Assembly (NCBI GenBank): GCA_963402885.1
Contig: OY727096.1
Coordinates: forward strand, 27,137,820-27,201,819
Length of the DNA: 64,000 nucleotides
Direction of reading: 5' to 3'
Source of the DNA: Antedon bifida
Taxonomy: Eukaryota > Echinodermata > Crinoidea > Comatulida > Antedonidae
The notes beneath the pieces were generated by a model that was not told where the DNA came from, searched no databases, and saw only the letters and a list, made by a program, of their open reading frames with translations. A program made the position numbers and the translations under genes. The number at the start of each line of letters is the position of its first letter. The first letter of the stretch is position 1. Below, piece after piece: positions 44,521 to 57,304 of this stretch.

Positions 44521-47500
44521 ACCAATACATGTTGTGTGTACAGTAGAATCTCTCCTTTGGGACACTCCTACGTTAAGGGGGAATGTGTTTAAAGATTATT
44601 TGAACTATTATATTTAATTTCTAAACACAGAAAGAATAAGTAAATGTAACCACCCGATTCCCAGTGCTGTATATCCAGTTATTATTTAAATATTTTTATA
44701 ATTCGCATTTTCGATTATTCAGTCCGTCGGTTTGTTGGTCCTTCGGTCAGTCACTACCATATAGTTATCAATAGGATTGTTTTTCGATTTTTACGAGTTT
44801 CATTGTTGTATGAAAAATTCACGTTCTTCCTATTAACATTTGCCTTTAACGTGCATGGCGACACGTTTAAACGTGCCGTACACAAATTACGGAGTGTTGA
44901 ACACTATCGAATAATGTCACTAACGTGTGCTCGCTTAGCACAAATGAAACAATTATTATTATTCTTCCCAGATAATATAATTTTAATTAAAACCTAATTG
45001 ACTTTTCAACCTTTGTGTTTACATTTTAATCTTTTTATAGCCTGGAATATTTACTGAATACACGCATGTTTACAATTAAGACCTGCACATAAAAATGTCT
45101 TACTACAGGTCCCATACTTGTGGCAGACCAACGCGTTTAAGTCCAAATCCTTTATAACTCCATTGCTCATTACTCGCGGAAATGTCCTCAAGTGCACTTT
45201 TCCTGCATAAATGTTTCATAATATTTTAGTATATAACGTTCTCACACGTCGTGCCACTACGCACAGGAATTAACTATGGTTCGACCTAGACAAAATTAGA
45301 ACAGAATTTATTTTTGTTGTAGGCACTTCCTAAGACCCAGCTGGACAACATAGCAAAAATTTGAAACAAAAAGGAAGATGAAGAAAAATAATTTGCATAT
45401 AATAAAATTGCCGTTTTCTCTCAATTTGGAAAATATTGTGTTCAACCAGTCATTAAAATACATAACTAGAGATGTTTAAAAAATAAAGTTTTAAAAATTC
45501 AAGATGGTAAACATACTTCAAAATGGCTGCCATTTTTCTCAAATGAATTAAAAGTTTGGAAAAGATGTACATTTCTTAAACCTTTATTAGAATAAAACAA
45601 AACTTATACGAACTATTTAGGCATACCAAAAGATTATGACTCGACATAACATCAGTTTTGCAGTCACATTGCATAACCTTTATATTAGAAGAGAATGTTT
45701 TCTTAGTACTATTATTATTCTAGACCTATACTTTATTTCCTTATATATGCATAAAAATACACTCATCCGAGCTTGTTTCATTTTTCTTTTAAAAGAACCA
45801 ATTAAGCCGCGCATATTTTTTTCTGCAAATTATTTATAACAAAAATAAATACAATTTAAAACTTCCTTATATAAAGCTGTAAAAACAAATATTATTTGGA
45901 GCATAATTTTGTTTGATTTATTTCATCTAACATTACCACACTTCCGCCTTGTTTGTACAAAAAAAACAACCTTATTGTACTTTTTAGAACTTCTTTTATG
46001 TTATGAATATTGTTACCAGAAAACAATGTGTTTTGTATAATTTAAGATAAAATAAAAACCAGCACCACAAGTTGTTTGTTTTATAATTATGTGCAGCTGT
46101 ATTGCAAGAATCACTCACAACTAGATACCAGTAATTATACAAGATGAACTTATTTTAAAAAACAACTGTCGCGACACATTTCATTTTTTTCATTTTACGC
46201 TAATAGACATTCATTATTCCCAGCGTTTTAATGTAGCACTAAAGAGCAGAATTATTTTTATTCATAAATTACAAGATTATATAGGCCACTCCTTGGTAAA
46301 TTCTAGGAGGGGATTTGACCCTTCGGCCAACAACAAGCAGAGTCTGTAGGCCTAATCACTGCCCGGTCCATTGGTCAGTTAAAAAATCGTGTATATAGTG
46401 TTTAAGAATGAACTGTTCAAACTGAAGCTTGGTTCACCCTCCTTGTACACAACGCACGGACGTAAGAATTTGACCAATCACTACGAGATGGATCGTCCGA
46501 ACTGTCGCTTGTGATTGGTTAACTTGGTTACGTAGCAATAAGTAGATATCAAACTTAATTCCTTTCTTCAGATTGGCTGAACGAATAGAGCCCTCGCTTC
46601 GAAACCCATCGACTTTGGCGTGTTTAGAGCGATTATTTAGATAAGAGGGTTTGGTTCAATCATAATAATATACTTAATCTTGCTGCAATCTCTCTAATTT
46701 TCAGAGCAGTTGTTAGATCGCATTGGTCCTTGTAGTTTAACCCTCGAAGAGGTGACAATGTTTGCATTCCAGTTTACCACCAGTTGACACAATCAATACA
46801 TCAACAGAAAAACGGAAATTGATTGCAAAATAAACGGTTCTCTGCATGCCTTTTCAAGCATGGTTTACTGTAATGTTTGCAAATTAACTAATATATTTCA
46901 CACATCTGTAAAAATTGTATTTCCTTTGACCCAATTCAATATTGTTCTAAACTTATTGTAGTAGTAGCCTACATCAACTGCAGGTGACTGTGTATAAAGT
47001 GGTTAGGGTGATGAATAGAGGGCGGACACGTCACTTAATGAAACCGGACTTATGCCTGTAAGACGTTTAACATGTATTAACTGCTACCGGGCTCGAACGC
47101 TGCGCTTCTGAAAGCTGGGAAACAAACAAAAAAGTGAATTAATAAAGAATGTTGTTCGTTTTCCCAAGAGAAGAACCTCTATTTGCGACCCAGCGTATTA
47201 CTTGGCAAAATGTATACACTTAAAGCAAGCGTTTGTTAGTATGTTACTTATTGTAACTGCTTTCACGATAACGTTCTGATTTTTCTGAAATTAAATAGCT
47301 ATATACCTATAGACCATGTCTATGGATTTTTAAGAAAATCGATACATTGATGACGTCACAAAAGCTTATTAAAATCTCGAGTTATGTGTATCTTCAATGG
47401 AGATCGCAAGAAAAAGCACGCCCTCTGTCGGGCTCAGGCATTTCGCTCAGTTTCTGAGCGCTTTTAATAATGTTTCAACGAAACTTAAAGTTGTGATTGC

Positions 47501-48151
47501 GCCATCTGATCGACGAATCATGGCAACCACAGTCAACTTCAACATAGTAACAACGTGAAATACTCCCCTGTATTGAATCTCTTTAAGCGTTTATGTTCAC
47601 TGAACGAGATCAAGCTAAATGACTCCTCGTTCTCCATTTTGTTAAAATGACTGTGAATTACTCGGTTAATGCTTGAAATCGAATAGATGTATGTTTTATC
47701 GGCTAAACATTAAATCAGTTGTTCTGCTATAGAATCGTTAACGGTACGATTACTCTTTGATGTCATTCATTAGTATTTTTGTAACGATCGTAGTTAGGTC
47801 CGATATCATTTTACCGTCGTAGCTGGGGGTACGATAATGTGTTTCTGTAGGCCTAATTGTGTGCTACTACAATACACAGTTACCCGAGCCTCTGAAACCA
47901 CTATGATAGATGAAAGTGATACTTTCTATATTTACACAGATTCTTTCATTTCAGAAGGAGTTTAAACACTTCCTCCTGTGTCAGCTAGTCATTAACCAAC
48001 CACAACCAGCCTTGCCACTTTTACACTTCAAATTGTAAATCATCCTCACTATATACATTGGTTAATAGTAATTAATTTAATTAACATAATGCGTTTCACA
48101 ATGCTAAGAGTTTCATTGTTTCTTGACATTTCTTGACATCTTAACTTAAAA
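44521..48151. other. No gene seen
   Basis: Mostly AT-rich unique-looking sequence. A GTCGGT-rich scrap lies at 44,722-44,752. A decayed Harbinger-like patch lies at 46,427-46,535 (GCTTGGTTCACCC, GACCAATCACTACG, CGCTTGTGATTGGTTAACTTG). Confidence 0.4.
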
Positions 48152-48305
48152 TAAGGCTCTGTCTGCACTATCAATCTAGTTTGACAAAAAATGTGCCCAA
48201 ATATGGTTGTGATATGCTCAAATATGGTAGTGATATGACATCATCATGTTCATATACGAGCACATCACATTTTGTTGCCATACAACGTTTGATGGACAGG
48301 GCATA
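48152..48305. mobile_element. CTCTGTCTACACT-family MITE, about 154 bp
   Basis: GGCTCTGTCTGCACTATCAA, AATGTGCCCAAATATGGT, ATGGTAGTGATATGACATCA and CATATACGAGCACATCACAT. The degenerate right end is CGTTTGATGGACAGGGC. Confidence 0.8.
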
Positions 48306-49179
48306 ACATATAGGCATATCTCATTAAAGCCCACCCGTAAACGTCATGTTTCTTGCAGCGTCAATTAAAGACACGCATTATTGATTGGACATTATTATCT
48401 TTGTGTAGTTTTTTTGGTTCGACTTCAATCTAGATTTGAAAGAATTCGGTAGAAGTTTACGATTCACAGTCCAAGAAATTGAATATGTTACTACAGTAAT
48501 AATCAAGCTCCAACGATAAATCTTATTGGACGTAACAACTGGGCATAAACGTCTAAATAACAACCTTTAGTCACGTTGCGCCACTAGACAATAGCTGTCG
48601 AGTCGAAAAGTCATTCTGCATACGTTTGGAAAACGTATAGACATTCATAGAATGACTTTTAAACTCAAAAGCTGCGCATTCGTTCACTGAACACACACGG
48701 CGACGGAGACGACAAAGTCAAGTAAAAGTAAGTAAATACTAAGCAATGAGAAACGTAAAGCAAGATATAAGACATATCATTCGAATAGCATCACTTAATT
48801 CAAGATGATAAACGGAAGATAGATAATACTGTTCGCTGAGCCTACACGACGCAGGCCTACACAGCAGACGACATAAGTCGACGCTCTGAATTGAATCAAG
48901 TAAAAAAGTAAATATTTTGCGATGAGAAACATCATCGAGCAAGATATAAGGACGATCACCGTTCACATAGCAGCACTTAATCCAAGTGCCTATCTATTAA
49001 TAGATGAAAGATCGTGTTTCCGTTTTAGCTGGGTCTATTTCAGCTTTACTAATGGTTACTACGATTTTCTCATTTACAACCAAAGAGGAAACATAATGGA
49101 TGATGTGTATTATTACGAACTCAATCTTGTACTTGCATTAACCTTTGTACTTGTATGATAGTTCTCAGTGTTCTCGATT

Positions 49180-49757
49180 CCTAAGTGATGTATGTTATTG
49201 GTTAGATAGACAGCCTATTATCCACCAATGTATCTCGGCAAATGACGTAATTCGAACAGTCACCAGGAAAATTCCTAAATACAGCGTTAAATATAACATT
49301 GTGACGTGTCTTATTGGTTAGTATAAGATAGACAGCCTAGTATCCAATGTATCGCGGCAAATGACGTAATTCGAACAGTCATTAGGCAAATTCCTAAATA
49401 CAGCGTTAAATATAACATTGTGACGTGTCTTATTGGTTAGTATAAGATAGACAGCCTATTATCCACCAATGTATCGCAGCAAATGACGTAATTCGAACAG
49501 TCATCAGGCAAATTCTTAAATACAGCGTCAAATATAACATTGTGATTGGTTAGTATAAGATAGACAGCCTAGTATATCCAATGTATCTCGGCAAAATGAA
49601 GTAATTTGAACAGTAAACAAGGAAAATCCCTAAATACAGCGTCACATATAATATATGATGTGTGTTATGGTTAGTATAAGACAGACAGCCTAGTATCCAA
49701 TGTATCTCGACAAATGACGTAATTTGAACAGTAGACCAGGAAAATTCCTAAATACAG
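49180..49757. repeat. Satellite-like tandem array, five units of 113-122 bp
   Basis: GACAGCCTA anchors fall at 49209, 49331, 49450, 49563 and 49684. Each unit has ATTGGTTAG, CCAATGTATCTCGGCAAATG, ACGTAATTCGAACAGT and CCTAAATACAGCG. A sixth, separated unit is at 50,785-50,885. Confidence 0.88.
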
Positions 49758-49758
49758 G

Positions 49759-49925
49759 AATGGAGTGAGTTGTGGCTTGGTGGTCATGATGCTTGGCTAC
49801 CACTCCTAGGGTCCTGGGTTCAAGCCCCGTCACATGTCAGGACTTTTTCTAAGGACAAAATTACAAACCCACTCCCAAAGATGATGATGATCAGCAATTG
49901 CTGAATGGATCACCCTCATTAAAAA
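49759..49925 (+). mobile_element. tRNA-derived SINE interrupting the satellite array
   Basis: Pol III boxes are visible: an A-box-like TGTGGCTTGGTGGTC and a B box GGTTCAAGCCC (49817-49827). The body ends TCAGCAATTGCTGAATGGAT followed by CACCCTCATT and A's. The 3' end recurs at 11,476. Confidence 0.78.
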
Positions 49926-50115
49926 GCACAACGCCACGTGTAACATCGCTTTTACATTGAGCAGTATTTGCAAAAAAAAATCCGAACTTTGATTTAAAAG
50001 TTGTAAACGTTATCGTGCGAAAAAAACAACTTGTAAACAACAAGACATAGGCCTACCTGCAGCATTATTTGCAAGTAAAAATAATAATCAGATTAAATAC
50101 ATACGAAATTATTAG

Positions 50116-50463
50116 AAACATGTTTAGATATGAAACATGTTTAGGTTCTAAACACATTCTCAACAATGTAGTCTGTATCCAACTCAACACAGCAGTGACG
50201 TGTTGATTGTTAAACATGTGGAGCAATATAAAGACACGTTTAGGTTTTTAACGTGTTTAATTTGCCATGTGTGGAGCAACGCAACGCCAAACACGTACCT
50301 AAACATGTTGACTGCTAAAAATGTGTAGAAATTGAACATAATAGTGGCATGTTGACTGCTAAACGAGTGGAGGAAAGCAACATGTAGCTATAAACACGTT
50401 TAGGTTTTAAACACGCTAAACATTTAACTACGTGTTTAAAAGCTCCACCCTGTCTTTACAGTG
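50116..50463. mobile_element. Reversed, partly truncated copy of the CACTGT element
   Basis: Shares ACATGTTTAGGTTCTAAACA, TCTGTATCCAACTCAACACA, TTTGCCATGTGTGGAGC and GCATGTTGACTGCTAAACGA with the copy at 31,728 in reverse. It ends CTTTACAGTG. Confidence 0.8.
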
Positions 50464-50640
50464 TATTTATACCATTAGCGTGATATGTACCGCACAGTGA
50501 ACCATTAATATGTAAATGAAACAAGTTCGTTAATGAGAATCAGAAAAAAAAATCCTATATTATCGATGTTTAGTATTAAAATATTTTATTTCAATATAAC
50601 TCATGTGTTACCTTACGATACCTTTGCAACTTATGTTTTT

Positions 50641-50737
50641 AGTCGCGTGCAACGTGACTCTACAGCTCACTATGTCGGTCGGATAGTTGGTCGGTCGGTC
50701 GGTCGGTAAACACTAACTCAAATTTGAGCACGCGACT
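50641..50737. mobile_element. AGTCGCGTG-ended element, 97 bp
   Basis: Starts AGTCGCGTGCAACGTGACTC and ends GAGCACGCGACT, with five GGTC/GGTCG units in the middle and the same TCACTATGTCGGTCGG lead as the copy at 32,834. Confidence 0.8.
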
Positions 50738-50784
50738 GCAGCCATGTATATGGCCTTGTTTAATAGTATACCAGGCACATTCCA

Positions 50785-50885
50785 AAATACAGCGGGACAT
50801 AATGACGTGCGTTATTGGTTAGTAGATAGACAGCCTATTATCCAATGTATCTCGGAAAATTCGTAAATACAGCGTCACATGTAGG
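50785..50885. repeat. Stranded unit of the 49.2-kb satellite array
   Basis: ATACAGCG, GTTATTGGTTAG, GACAGCCTATTATCC, AATGTATCTCGG and AAATACAGCGTCACAT match the array units. About 1 kb of inserted elements separates it from them. Confidence 0.8.
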
Positions 50886-50977
50886 CCTAACATAATTAGT
50901 GTAGCCTATTCGTGTAGACAGCATGCCTTATTGGACAATAAACACATTTATATAATGATGTGATTATTATGATGGTT

Positions 50978-51104
50978 TTTTTTCACAATATGTGCCCATA
51001 TGGAAACCATGATGTCATATCACTACCATATTTTGGCATATATCACTACCATATTTGGGCACATTTTTTCAAACTTTGAAGAACTTTGTAGAAAGAGCTT
51101 TAAA
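50978..51104. mobile_element. CTCTGTCTACACT-family MITE, reversed and decayed
   Basis: ATGTGCCCATATGGAAACC, ATGATGTCATATCACTACCA (with a second CACTACCATATTTGGGCACA), then GTAGAAAGAGCTTTAAA at the degenerate right end. Confidence 0.7.
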
Positions 51105-51451
51105 TAACAACATCAGTTGAAAAGGTACGTGTGTAAATGAATTGAGAAGTGTGTAAATGAGATTGACTGTTGTGTCACCATGACTTTCCTTCCTAAATAA
51201 TGAGCTTATGAAATGACGATTAGATGTGCCAAATGGCACACATCAACATCATAATAGTTAGAGAGAAACTGTTAACAAGTACTTGACGACTTAATTATCA
51301 TCCCATCCATTCGAATATAAAAATAACACTTTTTAAATTCATGCAAAATGAATATTATTAGCTAAACTTTGTGTTATAGTGAACTATTGATAGCTGAAGT
51401 GCGTATAGTAGATTTTACTAAAACAAATTAACGGTTTATCGCAAATTGCAT

Positions 51452-51556
51452 GCGCGACGCATGATGGGAGGGTTTGGGAGCAAACGTCACGACGCGCACG
51501 TACGTGATTTGTTGTTTGTACGTACGCGTGGTTTTCCTCCCATCATGCATTGTGCA
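51452..51556. repeat. Inverted repeat around a CpG- and ACGT-rich core
   Basis: GACGCATGATGGGAGG and CCTCCCATCATGCATTG lie about 80 bp apart in inverse orientation. The core between them holds GACGCGCACGTACGTG and TACGTACGCGTGG. Confidence 0.6.
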
Positions 51557-52441
51557 ATGACGTTCCTCGCGAAATCAATTATTTGATCTTATGGGTCAGA
51601 AAATGTATTTGAAAAAAATTTTACATAACATTAATATTATTTGGACAATAGACATAAACAGGTTAACATTTCTAATCTGTAAATTCAAAATACTGATAAC
51701 TTAAGCAGGTAATATTACACTCATTTAGCATTTCAATGTTTGTTCATGTCCTCTCCGCCGTCGTGTTGCGTTTGCCTCTAGGCCCAGGTTGGTTGAATAT
51801 GTCACGTAATAGCATATGTTTTGATTTATCATGATCTAGCTTTGTAATATAACAGCTCTCTATAGATCTGGAATATTGACATTGAAACTCAATGTGCAAC
51901 AATATCTTTACTGAAACCGATGACACTATTGATTCAAACCGATCGATGATTTCCCCAGATAACAGTAAAAAACAGATATTAATTTCTTATCCTATATATG
52001 TTGAACTATATTTTCAAATTCTATAGCCGATTCTCACTCCTGTTTATATAATTTGTACAGTATCATAGACAAATTCAATGATACATTGTCACATACGTAT
52101 CACACGTCAGTATAATGACATATAGCGTATTACCTAACCCTAACCTAAACATAATACAGGCATCAAATGTTATGTGACACCGTATTTTACAGAACTTGTC
52201 TCTGGTACAGGACATAAAACGCCGGACATTGTATTCATACAACATAGAGAATCTGATGCATTTACATTGTTTTCTCATTCTCACAGATGTCCTCATCTTT
52301 ATCGTTTCTAAATTAATTAATCAATTAATATTCAGTATATCACCGGGCGTTTAATAATTTGTAGTCTGTGCTTAATAATTTATATCGTCGACGCTGAGTG
52401 TGTTCAAGAGTCGCTATCTAATCGAATTTGAACAAATAAAA

Positions 52442-52516
52442 GCTCAAGTTGTCTAATAGTTAGGACGTCTCCATACCAAGTAGAAGGTTCCAGGTTCGAA
52501 TCTTGGTTGTAACGGC
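52442..52516 (+). repeat. tRNA-like sequence (pseudogene or SINE head)
   Basis: TTGTCTAATAGTTAGGACGT followed by a T-arm CCAGG-TTCGAAT-CTTGG that pairs with one G-T pair. The acceptor stem does not pair convincingly, so it is not called as a functional tRNA. Confidence 0.4.
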
Positions 52517-53061
52517 TTTATATTATTTCTCCAATATTTCCTCATATTTATCGTTCCAAATTAATTAATTGGTGTAGGCGTATGTATTAGTCTGGGTTCC
52601 AGACGGAGTTTTGACATTAATATTAGTAAAAAGATAAATATTTTGGCACATATGACGTTTCATACGTATACTATTTGAGTTTGTATTTCAGGCCCGATTT
52701 CAGGTTCAGACAAACATCGAAAAGCTTCGAAATAACTACAGACTTGGGGCAAGTCTAGCCTATGTATTAATGAAAGGGAGTAATTTAACTAAATCATCGT
52801 TTTGGATGAAAAACCAAAAACTAGCTGACCATCTTTATCGCAAACATTCTTATTATTTTAAATACATCATACATCATTGATGGTGATTGTACGTTACGGA
52901 TACAGATACAGATTCAAAGATTGAGTAGTCTAGGTATTGTAGGCCTATCAATCAATCTATTAAATAAATGTGATCAACCCATTGTGCTATTAAATTGGTT
53001 ATACAGATGGAGATGATCTCCCTCGATAATAAGCTTCATGCTTTTTACATTATTTCATGTT

Positions 53062-53352
53062 CATTATCAAAATTATCATTACGGTATTATCAAAATTATC
53101 ATTACAGTGTTATCAAAATTATCATTACGGTATTATCAAAATTATCATTACGGTATTATCAAAATTATCATTACGGTATTATCAAAATTATCATTACGGT
53201 GTAATCAAAATTATCATTACGCTATTATCAAAATTATCATCGCGGTATTATCAAAATTATCATCGCGGTATTATCCATATTATCATTACGGTATTATCAA
53301 AATTATCATTACGGTATTATCAGAATAATCAATTACGGTTTTATCAAAATAT
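53062..53352. repeat. 23-bp minisatellite, about 12 units
   Basis: The unit ATTATCAAAATTATCATTACGGT repeats with few changes. Because 23 is not a multiple of three, all three plus frames stay open and encode related KIIITVLSKLSLRYYQNYHYG-like strings. These are artefacts, not genes. Confidence 0.92.
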
Positions 53353-54229
53353 TATCAATGTTCTTCATTTTAGAAGTTTTTTTTATCTTTTGTGGTTCAT
53401 CACATTCATTCAATGTTTTATTACATAAACATTTTCTACCTTTTTTCATTATTTTCTGTTTTTCCCTCATTGATATCATAATTTTAAGCTTTAGTTATCA
53501 TACCATTGGTAAAAATTACCATTCATTTAGTATTTTTGTTTTCTGAATTACTAAAATTTTATACAAAGTATTTATCTTAACATTCTTTTTTTTTTAAATC
53601 CTCTATTTACAATAAACAATTATATATTAATTAAAATACTTAACTTCATACATCATTTTGAAAGTTAATATTATCCGCATTGCTCTCATCAACTTTTGGC
53701 TGAGTCGCCAAAGGTTACGACCAAATACGAAAAACTCACATAAATCATCGGATGGATTTAAAAAGTAACATTAAACAACTCTTCTTGTAATAAATATTGA
53801 TACAAAATCGCCATTTCATTTTTACTGCATGGCTTCATATGTCATAGAAAGCCATTGGCGCATTGAGTCACCTTGCTCAACATGTATTTGCAGTTTTCGA
53901 AGGGCTATTAGTAACAATTACCGAATATGTTATATTTTTAGTAGAATTACCAAATCGTTATGTCGTAATACCTCATAATTACGACGTACGTAGTTCGTAA
54001 ATTTAGCATCTTAGTGGTTACTCTTAATGGTTTTACGTGTTTGATCAGTAAATACGAACGCCGCAATGATAACATAACACCAATTCAAAATCTTAAATGT
54101 TTTAAAAAAATTAAGTACTGTAGATTTTAATTAAGATGTGTCTTATTTTTGACTTATTTTCTTGTAATTACAACTTAAGCGTAATTATTAACGGTTATTA
54201 ATTGATATGACTTAACTTTCCTAATGACG

Positions 54230-54560
54230 GCATACAGAGCGTAATTACGGTAATGGCGACATGAAAAGCGGTAATTATACCTTATCTTACCGTTAATTAC
54301 GCCGCTTATCTTGTCCAAATGAAACAAAACAAACAAAGCCTAAAATTACGACTTATCTTGCCGTAACCACGACGTACAAAACGTAATTACGACTTACTTT
54401 GCCGTAATTCCGTCGGCATATAAAACTTAACTACGACTTATCTTGCCGTATTGCCTTCGACATACAACGTAATTACGACTTATTTTGTCGTAACCCCAAC
54501 TTACGAAGCGTAATTACGACGTATCTTATCGGAATGACACAGAGCCTATATACGTATATG
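54230..54560. repeat. Degenerate tandem array of CGTAATTACGACTTATCTTGC words
   Basis: CGTAATTACG, CGACTTATCTTGCCGTAA and related words recur about every 60 bp. Weaker forms extend back to about 53,960. Confidence 0.7.
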
Positions 54561-54953
54561 ATTTATCTTACCTTAACGACAACACACAATGCGGAAAATA
54601 TGATGCTTTATACCGCAATTCGTCATCACTATTACGAATGGTACAATTATCAGAGTGTGTATGCCTATCATCTGACCAATAATAGTAATTACTATTTTGT
54701 ATCATAATTATGTTGTATATTATCCTGTATATATAATCATGAAGGTCTAAATTGATTTATTTTATACCTCAAAGATATAACTGGGTTTGTGGTGACCGGA
54801 TGTTCTTATTTATTCTTTTACAATATCTTATTGATTGATTATCTCTTTCATTAATGAATCGTCTTTCGCGAATGAAGAAAAAAAAATAAGGAAAACTCAT
54901 TTTGAATGAGGCGTGACGCGTCGTGAAAGATCGCGGTATCCATTGTGGTCGCG

Positions 54954-55223
54954 TTAAGGCCAATTTACACAGACAAGCGGTAACGGTAAGCGGAAAACCG
55001 CGTAGCTTGTCCCACGTAGAATCTGTATCTACCCTGAGCGGAAACCGCCCGTCCGCTCCACGTTGTGTGTACATAGTCATAAGGAATATGGTTGTTAGTC
55101 TAGTGTGACCGTGTATTCAAATGAGGCAAAATGTGACCGAGGAAGAATAACTAACCCGAATAACATACTGTAGATTCTATATGTTTATTGCCGTTACCGC
55201 TCGTCTGTGTAAATTGGCCTTAA
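54954..55223. mobile_element. Full-length 270-bp MITE with TTAAGGCCAATTTACACAGA ends
   Basis: Left TTAAGGCCAATTTACACAGA then CAAGCGGTAACGG; right CCGTTACCGCTCGTCTGTGT then AAATTGGCCTTAA. The ends are nearly perfect inverses of about 33 bp, with terminal TTAA. A shorter copy is at 27,682. Confidence 0.88.
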
Positions 55224-55949
55224 GTCACTGACAAGAATGATAAAACTCAGTTTATACAAATTGTTGCGCAGTGCATGTTTTGAATTATTTGTATTTATAC
55301 ATGATTTGATTTAAATTGCTGACCAAATGACCACATTCAGAACGGCGTTAATTTCAAGAGACTATAGGGAGCATTTATCCAGTATCGGCTCATCTGATCT
55401 ACCATTAGGTCATTCGTCCAATACATCAATAGTTATGGATTATTATTGATAGATATTCAAATCCGTTATAAAACGTAGTACAAGTGTTACGTTTACGCCT
55501 CAAGGCACCTCAACTATTATACAGATATTGCCTGCTTAGACGTAAGAGAATAATATTTTTCTCAAGCGACAAACACAGAAAAAATGTACGTGGAGGTCTA
55601 TCAGCCGTTATAATATAATACCTAATCGGTTTACGAACCATTACTGTTTTAGTATACTGCCGACAAGTAAATACAATAAAGGCCACAATTCAGTTAATTA
55701 ATTACTGATTCGCCGAAAAGCAACAATACATATTTTAATATGATACGCATAATACTACTTACTAATTCAGTTTTGCAAATTGTATATACAAGGGCAGGAA
55801 TAATAATAGATTAAGATTTGTACTTTTATTATCATTGATGATGAGATTGTAAAGCAATCAATGTTCATGATTATATTAAATTAATGTTGGTTTGATTAGT
55901 GTCCAGAAGTGAATAAGCACATATTACAAAATTAATTATTGCCTCGCGT
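55224..55949. other. No gene seen
   Basis: AT-rich, with no open frame of note. Confidence 0.4.
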
Positions 55950-56405
55950 GTAGACAGTAAAATTGCATTCAGGCTTATGTTTATCATTTTAAAGTAGGCC
56001 TATAGAGACTGTATTTTGAAATGGTATGGTACGCCGGCATGCTATGCCGAGTAGGTTTTCTTGTCACTCAACAGCATAGAAAAAAAGGACATTATTTAGA
56101 CAGTAAAATTGCATTCAAGCTTATGTTTATCATTTTAAAGTATAGAGACTGTATATTGGAATGGTATGGTACGCCGGCATGCTATGGTACGCCGGCATGC
56201 TATGCCGAGTAGGTTTTCTTGTCACTCAACAGTATAGAAAAAAAGTACATTATTTAGACAGTAAAATTGCATTCAGGCTTATTTTTATCATTTAAAAGTA
56301 TAGAGACTGTATATTGAAATGGTATGGTACGCCGGCATGCTATGGTACGCCGGCATGCTATGCCGAGTAGGTTTTCATGTCACTCAACAGTATAGAAAAA
56401 AAGGA
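55950..56405. repeat. Three-unit tandem repeat of about 147-159 bp
   Basis: Each unit runs TAGACAGTAAAATTGCATTC, AGAGACTGTAT, GGTATGGTACGCCGGCATGC, GCCGAGTAGGTTTTC and GTCACTCAACAG. Units 2 and 3 carry an extra internal duplication of the palindromic TACGCCGGCATGCTATGG segment. Confidence 0.88.
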
Positions 56406-56976
56406 CATTGCTTACGTTAATAAAAGTAAATTATATTCATAGTGTATTCTTTATATGCACACAATACAAATAAAGTAATACGGTATATTGGAATTTAAAT
56501 TAGATATAAAAATTACTGTGCCAGAATAATACAAATAAGCCTCTTATGGGCATTAGTCTTGATACCAGAATTGAAAAAAAAAACACAATAGCTTTTGCAT
56601 CATAAAACAGAGTGGTAAACATGGATGAAACACGACGAAACAAAGACTAGAATGAGGACAAGGACAACGGCAATGTAATAAAGTACAGATCGTATCAAGA
56701 TAGAATAATAATAATATTATTATTATAGATGACAAATTTCGTTTTTGTAAAAGCTACCAATTAACGGAGTATTTACTCGGACGTTTCGATCTCTACAGGG
56801 ATCATTCTCAACTGACTGCGGAGTGTTAACGAAATTTGTCATCTATACAAAATCGAAGCTAAATGAAATTTTTCCAATATTATTATTACTACCACATATA
56901 AATATAGCACACTTTTCATGAATATGTTCAAATGCGCTTTACATAGTTCCGCTGTATTCTCGTCCATTCGCTATTA

Positions 56977-57304
56977 AGCGCGGTTCCCACTAGAACGCAA
57001 CACAACGTAACGCAGCGACGTATCGACGCAAAGTGCTGTAAAGCTTGGTTCCCACTAGAACATAACGCAAAGACGTAAACGTAACGCAAGCGTTTTAACC
57101 AATGACAAGCGAAGTTATAGACAGTTAGCAATCACAAGCGAATAAGCCATCGCTTGTGATTGGTCAATTCACTTGCGTTGCGTTACGTCCTTGTGTTGCG
57201 TCGCTAGTGGGAACCACGCTAAAATATCGCAGGTTTGATTTCATTCAGGCGGGGGCAAACACAATTATTGGAAGGGCATTTTCTTCGCTAGTGGGAACCA
57301 AGCT
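56977..57304. mobile_element. Harbinger-like GGTTCCCACTAG MITE, long form, with a short form nested in it
   Basis: The outer element AGCGCGGTTCCCACTAG...GTGGGAACCAAGCT is flanked by TTA on both sides (56974-56976 and 57305-57307). An inner 179-bp palindromic form (57042-57220) interrupts it. Outside the insert the outer sequence follows the long form at 61,060. Confidence 0.82.

Larger units (their letters stand above)
51105..53060. other. No gene seen
   Basis: Holds the inverted repeat at 51,452, the tRNA-like stretch at 52,440 and a diverged GATACA-TGTCACAT family copy at about 52,040-52,200. Confidence 0.4.

Noticed and set aside
52442-52516. Functional tRNA gene
   Set aside because: The T-arm is good, but the acceptor stem does not pair and the anticodon arm is uncertain. 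Kept only as a tRNA-like repeat.
53062-53352. CRISPR-like array
   Set aside because: Units are contiguous with no unique spacers, and the setting is clearly eukaryotic. The same applies to 62,512-62,797.
53038-53428. Overlapping 96-123-codon open frames in three plus frames
   Set aside because: They are produced by the 23-bp minisatellite and contain only its cyclic translation.
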